The position numbers were made by a program, and so were the translations under genes. Under the pieces are notes generated by a model. The model ran no database searches, was not told where the DNA came from, and saw only the letters and a list, made by a program, of their open reading frames with translations. 64,000 bases of DNA from Thiobacillus sp. (GTDB lineage: Bacteria; Pseudomonadota; Gammaproteobacteria; Burkholderiales; Thiobacillaceae), in NCBI RefSeq assembly GCF_030696885.1, contig NZ_JAUYRI010000005.1:248001-312000 (forward strand). Direction: 5' to 3'. Shown here one piece after another: positions 38,114 to 47,187 of the stretch (position 1 is its first letter; every line of letters begins with the position of its first letter).

Positions 38114-39430
38114 TTGGCCCACCCGTCTCCCTCACCCAGCACATCCCGCCTGCCGCCGGTCAGCCTGGCCTGGTTCACCTGGGGTCTGCTCGCCAGTCTC
38201 TATTTCGTCGGCTTTTTCCAGCGCGTCGCGCCGGCGGTGATGGTCGACGAGCTGATGCGCGACTTCAGCATTGCCGCCACCATGCTCGGCAATCTGTCCG
38301 CCATCTACTTCTATACCTACGCCGCCATGCAGATTCCCAGCGGTCTGCTCGCGGATGCGGTCGGGCCGCGCCGTGTCGCCACTGCGGCCGCCGTGGCCGC
38401 GGTGGCCGGCACCGTGCTGTTTTCCCAAGCGGATACGCTGTGGATGGCCAGCCTCGGCCGCGGCCTGATCGGCGCTTCGGTCGCCGTCGCCTTCGTCGCC
38501 TGCATGAAGCTCGCCGGCCACTGGTTTCCCGCCAACCGCTTCGCCACCGTCACTGGCGTCTCGCTGCTGATCGGCAATCTCGGCGGCGTGCTCGCCGGCG
38601 TGCCGCTGTCCGAAGCGGTCGCCAGCGTTGGCTGGCGCAGCGCCATGCTGGCCAGCGCGGGCGTCACGCTGCTGCTCGCCGTCGCCGTCTGGCTGTGGGT
38701 GCGCGACGACCCGAGCGATCGCGGCTACGCCAGCCACGCCCACCCCGAAGCACTCAACACCAGCGCCATGTCGCCGCGGCGCAGCCTGAAAATGGTGGTG
38801 TCCGAGCGTGAAACCTGGCTGCTATTTTTTGCCGGTGGGCTGATCGCCGCGCCGGTGCTCACCTTCGCCGGTCTCTGGGGGGTGCCATATCTGGTGCAGG
38901 TCCACGGCCTGGAACGCAGCCATGCCGCGGTTTTCACCACCACCATGCTGCTCGGTTTCGCCGTCGGTGGTCCGCTGCTGGGCGCGCTGTCAGACCGGAT
39001 GGGCCGGCGCAAGTGGCCGTATCTGGGGGCGGCGCTCGTCCACGCCGTGTGCTGGGGGGTATTCCTGTTTGTTGATGCGCTGCCGGCCACCGCGCTCTAT
39101 CTGCTGTTCGCCGGCATCGGTTTTTCGGCGGGCGGCATCATCATCGGATTTGCCTTCGCGCGCGAGGCCAACCATCCGGGCGCCGCAGGCACCGTCGGTG
39201 GCGTCGTCAACATGGCCGTGCTCGGTTTCGCCGCGATCCAGCAAAGCGCGATGGGCTGGATCCTTGACCGCAACTGGCAGGGCGCGATGCTCGATGGGGC
39301 ACGCATTTACGATGCCGCCGCCTACCACGCCGCGTTTGTGTGGCTGCTGGTCAGCGCAGTCGGCGCCGTGCTGGCGCTGGCGCTGACGCGCGAAACCTAT
39401 TGCAGGCTGCGCTTCGATTCAGCTGCGTAA
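38114..39430 (+). CDS. MFS transporter
   Basis: The 438-residue protein has about twelve hydrophobic helices and the MFS loop motif LADAVGPRRVATAAA (about residues 72-86), with a second copy-like loop LSDRMGRRKWPYLG after helix 8. The substrate is not evident. The start is read as TTG, since no ATG fits the N-terminal cytoplasmic segment; this is uncertain. It converges with uppP. Confidence 0.82.
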   Translation: MAHPSPSPSTSRLPPVSLAWFTWGLLASLYFVGFFQRVAPAVMVDELMRDFSIAATMLGNLSAIYFYTYAAMQIPSGLLADAVGPRRVATAAAVAAVAGTVLFSQADTLWMASLGRGLIGASVAVAFVACMKLAGHWFPANRFATVTGVSLLIGNLGGVLAGVPLSEAVASVGWRSAMLASAGVTLLLAVAVWLWVRDDPSDRGYASHAHPEALNTSAMSPRRSLKMVVSERETWLLFFAGGLIAAPVLTFAGLWGVPYLVQVHGLERSHAAVFTTTMLLGFAVGGPLLGALSDRMGRRKWPYLGAALVHAVCWGVFLFVDALPATALYLLFAGIGFSAGGIIIGFAFAREANHPGAAGTVGGVVNMAVLGFAAIQQSAMGWILDRNWQGAMLDGARIYDAAAYHAAFVWLLVSAVGAVLALALTRETYCRLRFDSAA

Positions 39431-39442
39431 CGCAACGTCCGC

Positions 39443-40237
39443 TTACAGGAAAAAAATCAGCAGCACGACGCCTAGCAGCAGGCGGTAGATCACATAGGGC
39501 AGCATGCCGGTGCGTTCCAGCAGGCGGATGAAAAAGTGGATGCACAGGTAGGCGCTGACGGCGGCCAATGCGGACCCCAGCAGCAGCACATTCCAGTCGA
39601 CCGGATCGGCGCTTTCCAGCAGGTCGCGCGTGACGAGCACGCCCGACGCCAGCAGCGTGGGAATCGACAGCAGGAAGGAAAATCGCGCCGCCGCTTCGCG
39701 CTTGAGCCCCAGCAGCAGCGCCGCGGTGATCGTGATGCCGGCGCGCGAGGTGCCCGGAATCAGGGCAATGGCCTGCGCCAGCCCCACCAGCACCGCATCG
39801 CGCCAGGTCACCGAATATTCGTCGCGGCTTTTGCTGCCGCGAACGTCGGCCCACCACAGCAGCAGGCCGAATGTGATCGTCGTGGTGGCGATGACCAGCG
39901 GCCCGCGCAGCGGGCCTTCGACGACATCCTTGAACATCAGGCCGGCCACCACCACCGGCAGCGTCGCCAGCACCACCGCCCAGGCCAGCTTCGCATCCGG
40001 CGTCCAGCGCCCCGCCAGCGACCCCACGCCGGCCACCGCCATGTGCGCCAGCTGCACGCGAAAATACAGGATCACGGCCAGTAGCGTGCCCGCGTGCACC
40101 GCCACGTCGAACGCCAGCCCCTGATCCTCCCAGCCGAACAGCACCGGCACCAGGATCAGGTGGGCGGAGCTGGAAATCGGCAGAAATTCGGTGATGCCCT
40201 GTACCAGGGCGAGAATCAGGGTCTGAAAAAAATCCAT
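39443..40237 (-). CDS. uppP: Undecaprenyl-diphosphatase
   Basis: The 264-residue integral membrane enzyme removes a phosphate from undecaprenyl diphosphate to recycle the peptidoglycan lipid carrier. Signature motifs are GITEFLPISSSAHLIL near the N-terminus and PGTSRAGITITAALLLGL around residues 160-180. Length is typical of the BacA family. Confidence 0.95.
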   Translation of the reverse strand: MDFFQTLILALVQGITEFLPISSSAHLILVPVLFGWEDQGLAFDVAVHAGTLLAVILYFRVQLAHMAVAGVGSLAGRWTPDAKLAWAVVLATLPVVVAGLMFKDVVEGPLRGPLVIATTTITFGLLLWWADVRGSKSRDEYSVTWRDAVLVGLAQAIALIPGTSRAGITITAALLLGLKREAAARFSFLLSIPTLLASGVLVTRDLLESADPVDWNVLLLGSALAAVSAYLCIHFFIRLLERTGMLPYVIYRLLLGVVLLIFFL

Positions 40238-40299
40238 GGCGCGCGTCAGCTAGAGAAGTGGCCCGGATTATAAGCCGGGCCCGGCCGGGGCCGACGCGG

Positions 40300-40650
40300 C
40301 TAGGATTTAGTCTTGCATTCGTTTAGCTTGCCGAGGCTTTTGCACCACTCGCAGGCGTGGAAAATCGCCATCACCACCGCGGACAAGGCGAACACGGACA
40401 AGGCCGCGGCGAGCACCACATCGGCGCGATAGTTGCCCAACTGCCACATCATCACAAACAGCAGCAGCAACAATCCCGACACCACCAGCGGTACATCGAT
40501 CCACATCAGCCGTGCAACGTCACGGATGTAATCGCACTTCTCAGTAGTGGATTCCTTGGCGCGATCGAGCAGGCGCGCGCGCACCGAACCGATATACGCC
40601 GACAGCGCCATGATCAGGGCCAGCAGGGTCAGACATTCGCTCAGGTTCAT
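40300..40650 (-). CDS. Small membrane protein of unknown function
   Basis: The 116-residue protein has three likely membrane helices (about 5-22, 52-72, 78-98) and a C-terminal cysteine-bearing tail (ACEWCKSLGKLNEC). AAGGAG precedes the ATG. No family is recognised. It lies 62 bases upstream of uppP on the same strand and could be cotranscribed with it. Confidence 0.6.
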   Translation of the reverse strand: MNLSECLTLLALIMALSAYIGSVRARLLDRAKESTTEKCDYIRDVARLMWIDVPLVVSGLLLLLFVMMWQLGNYRADVVLAAALSVFALSAVVMAIFHACEWCKSLGKLNECKTKS

Positions 40651-40736
40651 TGCACGCTCCTTGTGGTGGGGAATCGAACAACACCGGCTTCATCAGCGCG
40701 GCCATTTCTGTAGGCGACAGCAGACCCGGTCGGAAA

Positions 40737-42536
40737 TCACGGCTTCACCCGGATCACCGTGCCCTCGCGACGCGGGTCGGCAGCACCGTGATGCAGGCCG
40801 GTTGCGGGATCGATGACGACCGCCTGCACCGAACCGATCGTGTCCATGCAGCCGTCCGTTCCCGCTTCGCCCAGCCCTGCATGGCCCAGGGCACGCAAGG
40901 CATCCTGCGCGGCGACGCTGATGCGCGGCCGCATGAATGCCTCACCGCCTTCGCAGCTGATCCGGCCGGCCGCGTGAGTGACCGACAGGCGCGGCGCGAT
41001 GATGGCCTGCTGCATCGTCATGCCGTGGTCGATCAGGTTGAGCGTCACATTGAACACCGAGTTGATGATGGTGGCGCCGCCAGGCGACCCCCAGGCGGCA
41101 ACCGGCTTGCCGTTCCTGAACAACATCGTCGGTGCCATGCTGGAACGCGGACGCTTGCCGGGCGAGACATCGTTGGCGCCGGGGTTGCCGGCGGCGGCGT
41201 CAAAGCCGGGGACGAAGTTGAAATCGGTCAGCTCGTTGTTGAGCAGAAAGCCATGGCCCGGCACGGTAATGCCCGATCCCCAGGTGAATTCAATCGTGCT
41301 GGTATAGCTCACCACATTGCCCCAGCGGTCGACGACGGCGAAGTGGGTGGTCTGCAGGCTTTCTGCCGGCGCGCGCGATGGCGCTGGCCGCACGGCCGTC
41401 GGGTCCCAGGGCTTAGGGTCGCCCGCCTGCGGCGTGTCCATCCGCCCATCCATCCGGATCAGCGCCGACCGGGTCGCCAGATAGCCGGGATGCAGCAGGC
41501 CCGCCCGCGGCACCGGCACGGCATCGTCGTCGCCGATCCACACCGCACGGTCGGCAAACGCCAGCCGCATCGCCTCGGTCATCGCGTGCAGCGTATTCGG
41601 GCTGCCGAAGCCATAGCCCTGGCTGGCGTCGCCGAGCGGCACGCGCTCCAGCAAGCCCAGCATCTGCAGCATCGTGAGGCCGCCCGAGGAGGGCGGCGGC
41701 ATGGTGGCCAGCGTCCAGCCGCGGTACTGGCCGATCAGCGGTTTGCGGATCGCCACCCGGTATTGCGCCAGATCGGCCAGCCCCATGCGGCCTTGCCCGG
41801 CTGTGCCGAGTTCGTCGCGCGTGCGCTGCTGGGCCTTGATGATCGCGCGCGCGATGGCGCCGCGATAGAACGCGTCCGGTCCTTCGGCCGCAATGCGCTT
41901 CAGGGTGTTGGCAAGGTCGCGTTGCACCAGCCAGTCGCCTTCTGCGAGCGGCACACCGTTGGGGCGAAAGATCGCTGCGGTTTCGGGATAAAGCTGCGTG
42001 CGGCCGGAATCGTTGACGATGTCCTGGGCCAGAAAGCGGTTGACCCGAAAACCGCGCTCGGCCAGTTCGATCGCGGGCACCAGCGTGTCGGCCAGTTTTT
42101 TGGTGCCCCAGCGGCGCAGCGCCGTGTCGACGCCGCGCAGCGTGCCCGGCACGCCGACCGCCAGACCACTGGTCGACGCCAGCGGAAACGGCATCGCCAG
42201 CCCGTCCGGTGCAAACATGTCGGCACTGGCCTTTGCCGGCGCGCGCTCGCGCGAATCCACAACAAAGGTTTCGCCGGTCTTGGCGAGATACACCATCATG
42301 AAACCGCCGCCGCCAATGCCCGATGATTGTGGCTCGACCACGTTCAGCGCGAACTGCACCGCCGCCGCGGCATCGATCGCGTTGCCGCCCGCCGCCAGCA
42401 TGCGCGCGCCGGCCGCGGCCGCGGCTGGATGCGACACCGACACCACGCCATCGGGCGAGACGGCCAGCACCGAAGAAGAGAAGAGGCAAAGCGCGAACCA
42501 GCGCAGGCAGGGCAAACGGAGCGGCATGGGCGTCAT
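40737..42536 (-). CDS. ggt: Gamma-glutamyltransferase
   Basis: The roughly 599-residue periplasmic enzyme cleaves the gamma-glutamyl bond of glutathione. A signal peptide (CLRWFALCLFSSSVLA) precedes HPAAAAAGARMLAAGGNAIDAA. The autocatalytic processing site is at QTTHFAVVD, where the first Thr becomes the nucleophile of the small subunit, followed by the substrate-binding GSGITV. Length fits the precursor. Two ATGs (42536 and 42527) are possible starts. Confidence 0.93.
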   Translation of the reverse strand: MTPMPLRLPCLRWFALCLFSSSVLAVSPDGVVSVSHPAAAAAGARMLAAGGNAIDAAAAVQFALNVVEPQSSGIGGGGFMMVYLAKTGETFVVDSRERAPAKASADMFAPDGLAMPFPLASTSGLAVGVPGTLRGVDTALRRWGTKKLADTLVPAIELAERGFRVNRFLAQDIVNDSGRTQLYPETAAIFRPNGVPLAEGDWLVQRDLANTLKRIAAEGPDAFYRGAIARAIIKAQQRTRDELGTAGQGRMGLADLAQYRVAIRKPLIGQYRGWTLATMPPPSSGGLTMLQMLGLLERVPLGDASQGYGFGSPNTLHAMTEAMRLAFADRAVWIGDDDAVPVPRAGLLHPGYLATRSALIRMDGRMDTPQAGDPKPWDPTAVRPAPSRAPAESLQTTHFAVVDRWGNVVSYTSTIEFTWGSGITVPGHGFLLNNELTDFNFVPGFDAAAGNPGANDVSPGKRPRSSMAPTMLFRNGKPVAAWGSPGGATIINSVFNVTLNLIDHGMTMQQAIIAPRLSVTHAAGRISCEGGEAFMRPRISVAAQDALRALGHAGLGEAGTDGCMDTIGSVQAVVIDPATGLHHGAADPRREGTVIRVKP

Positions 42537-42710
42537 CAGAAAACAGCTGAAACCCAAGCCTGCCCCGGGTGAGCGCGGGCGTCAATGTCGGGGTGACGCT
42601 TTAACCCGGTGAGCGGCCTGACTTAATGTTTGCAGCCCATTGGAGCAGTGGGTTCTGGCTTGCGCGATCGGAGCACCCTTCGCACAGGCGCCGAACGTGT
42701 AGCGGACGCG

Positions 42711-43346
42711 TCAGGGCGCCAGCAGCGCCATGACGAACAGGCCCAGCACGAGCAGCGGGACGAACACCGCGAGGAAGACAGCGAGGCGCATCCCCAGCAC
42801 ATCCGGCAGCATGATGAGGCCGCGATTGCCGATTTTCTGGATCGTCGAACCAAGGTAGCCCGATGTTTCGGCATAGAGATAACTGCCCGCCATCAGGCCG
42901 AATATGCCGGCGATCGCGTCGTAGTTGCCCTGACCCAGCGCGGCAACGCCGGTCCCCGGGCAGTAGCCGAGCAGGCCGAGCCCGACACCGAAGAGCAGGC
43001 CGCCTGCAATGTTGGCGGCGTAGCGGGTCGGCTTCACATGCAACTCGACCAGGCCCAGCGCGCGCAGCGAAAAAATGCCGAGCATGCCGACGGTGACCGC
43101 CGTGAGCATGACTTTGATGACAGTGAAATCCGTCAGGAAGAACTGGCCCATCAGCACCTCGTAATGGGCCACACCGCCTTTCTGCAGCAGGAAGCCGAAC
43201 ACGACGCCGAACACAAGACCGAGCACGAGTTGGCGCGCCGAATCCGGTTTGCCGGGCTCGTACGCCCCATTGGGTTCGTCCGTCTGCGCCGGGATGACGA
43301 GCACCGGCGGGGCAGTCTCGGGCAGGGGATTCGCGGGGGTGCTCAT
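42711..43346 (-). CDS. YeeE/YedE-family half-size membrane protein (B half)
   Basis: The 211-residue protein has about five membrane helices and the YeeE/YedE (sulf_transp) signature GYCPGTGVAALGQG around residue 120. Full-length homologues such as YeeE transport thiosulfate; half-size pairs are common in sulfur bacteria. It follows the other half-size gene on the same strand, with 8 bases between. A GTG at 43358 overlapping the upstream stop is an alternative start. Confidence 0.85.
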   Translation of the reverse strand: MSTPANPLPETAPPVLVIPAQTDEPNGAYEPGKPDSARQLVLGLVFGVVFGFLLQKGGVAHYEVLMGQFFLTDFTVIKVMLTAVTVGMLGIFSLRALGLVELHVKPTRYAANIAGGLLFGVGLGLLGYCPGTGVAALGQGNYDAIAGIFGLMAGSYLYAETSGYLGSTIQKIGNRGLIMLPDVLGMRLAVFLAVFVPLLVLGLFVMALLAP

Positions 43347-43354
43347 CGCGTGGC

Positions 43355-43864
43355 TCACAGGCGATATAGCAGATGGGCGGTTGCGACGGCGGCGACGAAG
43401 AAGCACGCGAGCGCGATCCATGAACTCACCGACAGCTGAAGTGCGCCGCTGATGCCGTGGCCGCTGGTGCAGCCGCCCGCGAGTCGGGCACCGTAGGCCA
43501 GGATCGCACCGCCCACAAACGCCATTCCCAGGCGCAGCGCAATATCAGGACCGAAACGCTGCTCCCACAGCACGGGCACCCAGGTGGGCGTGATCTCGCC
43601 GCCGCTGACCGCGGCGATGAAGGCGCCGAGGAGCATGCCGAACACCAGCATCACCCCCCATTCGATCTTCGGCTTGGTGTCCTGGTAAAACTTCAGGTTC
43701 TCGGTATGGCCGCGTGCGAACAGGTTTCCGATCATGCCTGCGAGCCGGGCGTAGGCGGTCGACACGCTCAGCGGCTTGTTGGAAAAATAGAAGGTCGCCA
43801 TCGAGAGCAGGCCGATCAGCGTGCCGACGAGGTAGGGCGACCATGCACCCGATTCGTTTTCCAT
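43355..43864 (-). CDS. YeeE/YedE-family half-size membrane protein (A half)
   Basis: The 169-residue protein has about four membrane helices and the conserved cysteine motif GGCTSGHGISGALQLS near residue 128, typical of the first half of YeeE/YedE. With its neighbour it would form a two-polypeptide permease for a reduced sulfur species. It starts two bases before the stop of the MBL-rhodanese gene, so all three are one operon. Confidence 0.87.
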   Translation of the reverse strand: MENESGAWSPYLVGTLIGLLSMATFYFSNKPLSVSTAYARLAGMIGNLFARGHTENLKFYQDTKPKIEWGVMLVFGMLLGAFIAAVSGGEITPTWVPVLWEQRFGPDIALRLGMAFVGGAILAYGARLAGGCTSGHGISGALQLSVSSWIALACFFVAAVATAHLLYRL

Positions 43865-43866
43865 GA

Positions 43867-45258
43867 TCAGTCTGCCTTCTTGGATTCGTCGGGTTTTTCG
43901 AGCGGGAGCCCAAGCTTTTCCCACGCGGTGATCCCGCCGAGCATGTTGTGGATGCGCGTAAAGCCGTTGCGCTTGAGGATGCTCGCAGCCACGCCCGAGC
44001 GGTGCCCCACGTTGCAATGCACGACGATGTCACTGTCCTTGGGCAGCAGCGGGAGCTTGTCCTCCAGATGCCCGACATAGCGGTGCACGGCGCCCGGGAT
44101 GTGTTTCTCGTCCCATTCGTATTCGTCCCGCACGTCGAGGAGGTGGACGCGACCCTGCTGCATCCAGTTTGCCGTTTCGGGGGCGGTTGTCGTCGTGATG
44201 GATTCCATCGGCAGCCCCTCGTCGCGCCAGCTTTCCATGCCGTTGGCGAGGATGCCTTCCACCGTGTCGATGCCGATGCGCGCGAGCGACATCACCGCGA
44301 GTTCCATCGCTTCGGGCCCGTCCGCGACCAGAAAGATCCGGGTGTTCTCGTTGGCGACCCAGCCGCCGAATGCCGGCACGCCACCGAGCCAGATGTTGTA
44401 GGCGCCGGGAATGTGGGCCGCGGCAAAGGCTTCCGGCGAGCGGGTGTCGATCACCAGGCCCTCTTTCATCCGATGCTGGAATTCCCTGGGCTGCAGGACC
44501 TGAACGGTGGACGGCCACTTGAGCGGTCTTCCGGGGAGCAGATTCACTTCTTCCATGTGCAGGAAATAGGGCGGCCGCGCCATTTTCACCGCCAGCTTGT
44601 GGGCCACGAAATCGCGGCGGTTTTTCTTGAAAACCGGATTCGTCCCTTTTTCGATCCCCAGCGTGGAATCGTCGCGCTCCGAGATGTTGCCGCCGCACGC
44701 AGAGCCGGCGCCGTGCGCCGGAAAGAGCAGCGTGTGGTCGCCAAGCGGCGCGATCTTGGCGTGGATGGAGTCGTACAGGATGCCGGCGTTCTCGCCAGCT
44801 TTCTCGGGATCGGACAGGTCGGTGCGCCCTGTCTCGCCGACAAACAGCGTATCGCCGGTGAACACGCCCCAGCATTTGTCACCGGCGTCCTTGACGTACA
44901 CCGCGTAGGACATGCTCTCAGGCGTGTGGCCCGGCGTCTCGAGCGCGACGAACCGGGTGGTGCCCACCTTGAGTTCTTCATCGTCTTCGAGTTTCACATC
45001 CGTCTCGCCGAACTGCGCGCCGCTGCCGCTAACAATCTTGGCACCGGTCATCTGCGCCAGCGTACGCGAACCGAACTCAAAATCCTCCTGCCGATGCGTC
45101 TCCAGCACGTAGACGATGGAGAGGTCGTTTTCCCGGGCCAGACGCAGGTAGTCGTCCACATCGCGGCGCGGGTCGATCACGACGGCGAGCCCGTCTCCGC
45201 ACTCGATGATGTATGAGTTCTGTCCCAAGCCGGGGGTCTTCAAACGCTGAAAAAACAT
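43867..45258 (-). CDS. MBL-fold / double rhodanese fusion (persulfide-handling)
   Basis: The 463-residue protein has an N-terminal metallo-beta-lactamase domain (about 1-230) and two rhodanese domains (about 265-355 and 370-455). The first metal motif reads THRQEDF where ETHE1-type dioxygenases have HxHxDH; later ligands (ETPGHTPES, TGDTLFVGE, PAHGAGS) remain. The second rhodanese has catalytic Cys in HCNVGHRS; the first has VADGPEA and looks inactive. It likely handles glutathione persulfide or sulfane sulfur for the linked YeeE pair. A GGAGGG site precedes the ATG. Confidence 0.88.
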   Translation of the reverse strand: MFFQRLKTPGLGQNSYIIECGDGLAVVIDPRRDVDDYLRLARENDLSIVYVLETHRQEDFEFGSRTLAQMTGAKIVSGSGAQFGETDVKLEDDEELKVGTTRFVALETPGHTPESMSYAVYVKDAGDKCWGVFTGDTLFVGETGRTDLSDPEKAGENAGILYDSIHAKIAPLGDHTLLFPAHGAGSACGGNISERDDSTLGIEKGTNPVFKKNRRDFVAHKLAVKMARPPYFLHMEEVNLLPGRPLKWPSTVQVLQPREFQHRMKEGLVIDTRSPEAFAAAHIPGAYNIWLGGVPAFGGWVANENTRIFLVADGPEAMELAVMSLARIGIDTVEGILANGMESWRDEGLPMESITTTTAPETANWMQQGRVHLLDVRDEYEWDEKHIPGAVHRYVGHLEDKLPLLPKDSDIVVHCNVGHRSGVAASILKRNGFTRIHNMLGGITAWEKLGLPLEKPDESKKAD

Positions 45259-45708
45259 GTTGCCCTCCAGAACGGTTAATTGTCGCGATCAGCGCTGCGC
45301 TGGTGGCCTGCGCACGCGTCGCCGGATTCGCCATTCGTCGCTACAGGAAGCGCGAAAGGGCAGACCGCATATTTCGAATGCTAAAAATCTGGGCGTGGCA
45401 CGTCTGTACGTCGCCGTACATTGCTACGACTTTTTGCACGGCGCTCATGGATCGAGCGGCAATGGGCAAAGCCATTTCACACAGACTTCTGTCAGCCCCT
45501 TCATCCTAAGCTTTTGCGGCCAGAACAAAACCGGGTTTCGGCATTTTCAGACATGTCTTACACGGAAGTCGGACGACCCCCCGCTGCCAATCACACCCGT
45601 CATGGGCATCATTCATCTGTCGTTGGCGATTGGACATATTGCCGCGTAACCGGCCATAGATTGATGGGGTCGAGCTGACATCAGCCCCCTGCCTAACAGG
45701 ACAAGCAC
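45259..45708. other. Intergenic region, no gene supported
   Basis: These 450 bases separate the leftward MBL-rhodanese operon from the rightward DsrC-like gene and should hold both promoters. The left edge has the GGAGGG site for the MBL gene and the right edge an AGGA site for the DsrC-like gene. I found no convincing -35/-10 pair, RNA gene or conserved reading frame. Confidence 0.5.
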
Positions 45709-46047
45709 ATGAACACGAACCTAAACCCGACTGCCGTGGAGGAACTGAATTTTCTTTTTGATCTGGATGGTTTCTTTATCAACCCAGAGCAATGGGATAT
45801 CGCGCTGGCGCAGCGCATCGCACATTCCGAGGACATGGGAGAAATGGATGCGTTACAGACGGAGTTGTTACTGACCTTGCGCGATGAGTTCCAGAAATTC
45901 GGCGCGGTCACGGCTCTGAGCCATATCTGTCACCTCAACGGTCTGGACGCGGATTGCCTGCATCAGCTGTTCCGTTCCCCGCGCCAGGCATGGCGCATCG
46001 CGGGCCTGCCCAATCCGGGTGAAGAAGCCAAAGCGTATCTGGCCTGA
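45709..46047 (+). CDS. DsrC/TusE-family protein lacking the C-terminal cysteines
   Basis: The 112-residue protein matches the DsrC/TusE fold: LDGFFINPEQWDIALAQRIA near the N-terminus and the C-terminal arm RQAWRIAGLPNPGEE. In DsrC the arm has two cysteines (before the IAGLP-type motif and near the end) and in TusE one. Here tryptophan and glutamates occupy those places, so persulfide transfer by the arm is impossible. It may be a regulatory relative. Two other cysteines (ICHLNGLDADC) are internal. AGGA precedes the ATG. Confidence 0.85.
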   Translation: MNTNLNPTAVEELNFLFDLDGFFINPEQWDIALAQRIAHSEDMGEMDALQTELLLTLRDEFQKFGAVTALSHICHLNGLDADCLHQLFRSPRQAWRIAGLPNPGEEAKAYLA

Positions 46048-46151
46048 ACTCAATGTTTAAACCCGTGCTCGGCAGGCTACCTGCCGGTGCCGAACACGAA
46101 CCACCCTGAACCCAGGATGATTTTTTCAACCCTTTTAATGAGGTTAATCGC

Positions 46152-46544
46152 ATGAAAAAACACATGATTCTCGCTGCCAGCCTGATCTTGACGCCCTATA
46201 TGGCAATTGCAGCAAACGAGCCCGCAGCAGGCGAAAAGCCCGTGGTGCATGACGGAGACGCCAGCAATACCGGCATCAACAAACGTGACCGGGATGACAA
46301 AACCTTGACCCCGATGGATCAGATGAATAACCCGGCTGATTTGAAGATCACCCAGGAGATTCGCCAGGCCCTGATGAAAGGCGATTTTTCCATGGATGCA
46401 AAAAACATCAAGGTCATTACCCGCAATGGCACGGTGACCTTACGCGGTCCGGTCAAGACGGCTGCGGAACTGGAACAAATCAGCGTTCTGGTTAAAGCCA
46501 TGCCGGGCGTCAAGAGCGTCGACAACCAACTGCAAGTGAAATAA
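46152..46544 (+). CDS. Exported BON-domain protein
   Basis: The 130-residue protein has a signal peptide (MKKHMILAASLILTPYMAIAA) and a BON domain at about residues 60-130 (ITQEIRQALMKG, ...NGTVTLRGPVKTAAE, MPGVKSVDNQLQV). BON proteins associate with membranes and envelope stress. GAGG precedes the ATG and the next gene follows by 20 bases. Confidence 0.88.
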   Translation: MKKHMILAASLILTPYMAIAANEPAAGEKPVVHDGDASNTGINKRDRDDKTLTPMDQMNNPADLKITQEIRQALMKGDFSMDAKNIKVITRNGTVTLRGPVKTAAELEQISVLVKAMPGVKSVDNQLQVK

Positions 46545-46564
46545 TTTTTTAAAAGGAAACCATC

Positions 46565-47116
46565 ATGTCTAAAACCGTTATCTGTCTCGCCAATACCGAG
46601 GCTCAAGCTGAAACCATCGTTCAACGTTTGAATGAAACCGGTATTCCCACCAGCGACGTGTCCGTGCTGTTTCCGGACAAATCCGGCAGCCGTGATTTTG
46701 CGCACGAGCACAACACCAAGGCGCCGGAAGGCACCGCCATCGGTGTTAGCGCAGGAGGTGTAACCGGTGGTGCGCTGGGCCTGCTGGCCGGCATTGGCGC
46801 GCTGGCCATTCCGGGCGTGGGTCCGTTCATTGCGGCCGGCCCGATCATGGCAGCACTCAGTGGCGCGGCCGTTGGCGCAGCCATCGGTGGCATCGCCGGC
46901 GCCCTGATCGGCATGGGTATTCCTGAAATTGAAGCCAAGCAATACGAAGCCAAAATCAAGGAAGGCAATATCCTCATCTCGGTGCATGCCGAGGATGGTG
47001 ATGTTGTCGACCGGGTCGAAGCCATCATGAAAGACGCTGGGGCGGCAGACATCACCAGCACCGGTGAAGCCAGTGTGAGCGACGACGAGCGCATGCCCCG
47101 CAGCGCGCAGCGTTAA
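46565..47116 (+). CDS. Glycine-rich membrane stress protein
   Basis: The 183-residue protein has an N-terminal ferredoxin-like segment (VICLANTEAQAETIVQRLNETG), a glycine/alanine-rich hydrophobic centre (about 65-125) and a C-terminal strand-helix segment (NILISVHAEDGDVVDRVEAIMKDAGA). This is the layout of the general-stress/DUF1269-like proteins often found beside BON-domain genes. A strong AAAAGGAAA site precedes the ATG. Function unknown. Confidence 0.75.
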   Translation: MSKTVICLANTEAQAETIVQRLNETGIPTSDVSVLFPDKSGSRDFAHEHNTKAPEGTAIGVSAGGVTGGALGLLAGIGALAIPGVGPFIAAGPIMAALSGAAVGAAIGGIAGALIGMGIPEIEAKQYEAKIKEGNILISVHAEDGDVVDRVEAIMKDAGAADITSTGEASVSDDERMPRSAQR

Positions 47117-47128
47117 AGCCCTATAACC

Positions 47129-47158
47129 AGTCGCTTGAGCTCTACTGCTTAAGCGACT
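47129..47158 (+). terminator. Hairpin after the glycine-rich stress protein gene
   Basis: An 11-bp stem (AGTCGCTTGAG / CTTAAGCGACT, one G-U pair in RNA) with an 8-base loop is followed by a T-rich stretch (ATTTCATTTTATT). It may end or attenuate transcription before the 24-codon gene. Confidence 0.6.
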
Positions 47159-47187
47159 GATTTCATTTTATTAACCTGGAGAATCTC

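Noticed and set aside
45259-45708. Several short frames in the gap between the MBL-rhodanese and DsrC-like genes
   Set aside because: None has a plausible ribosome-binding site or recognisable protein sequence.
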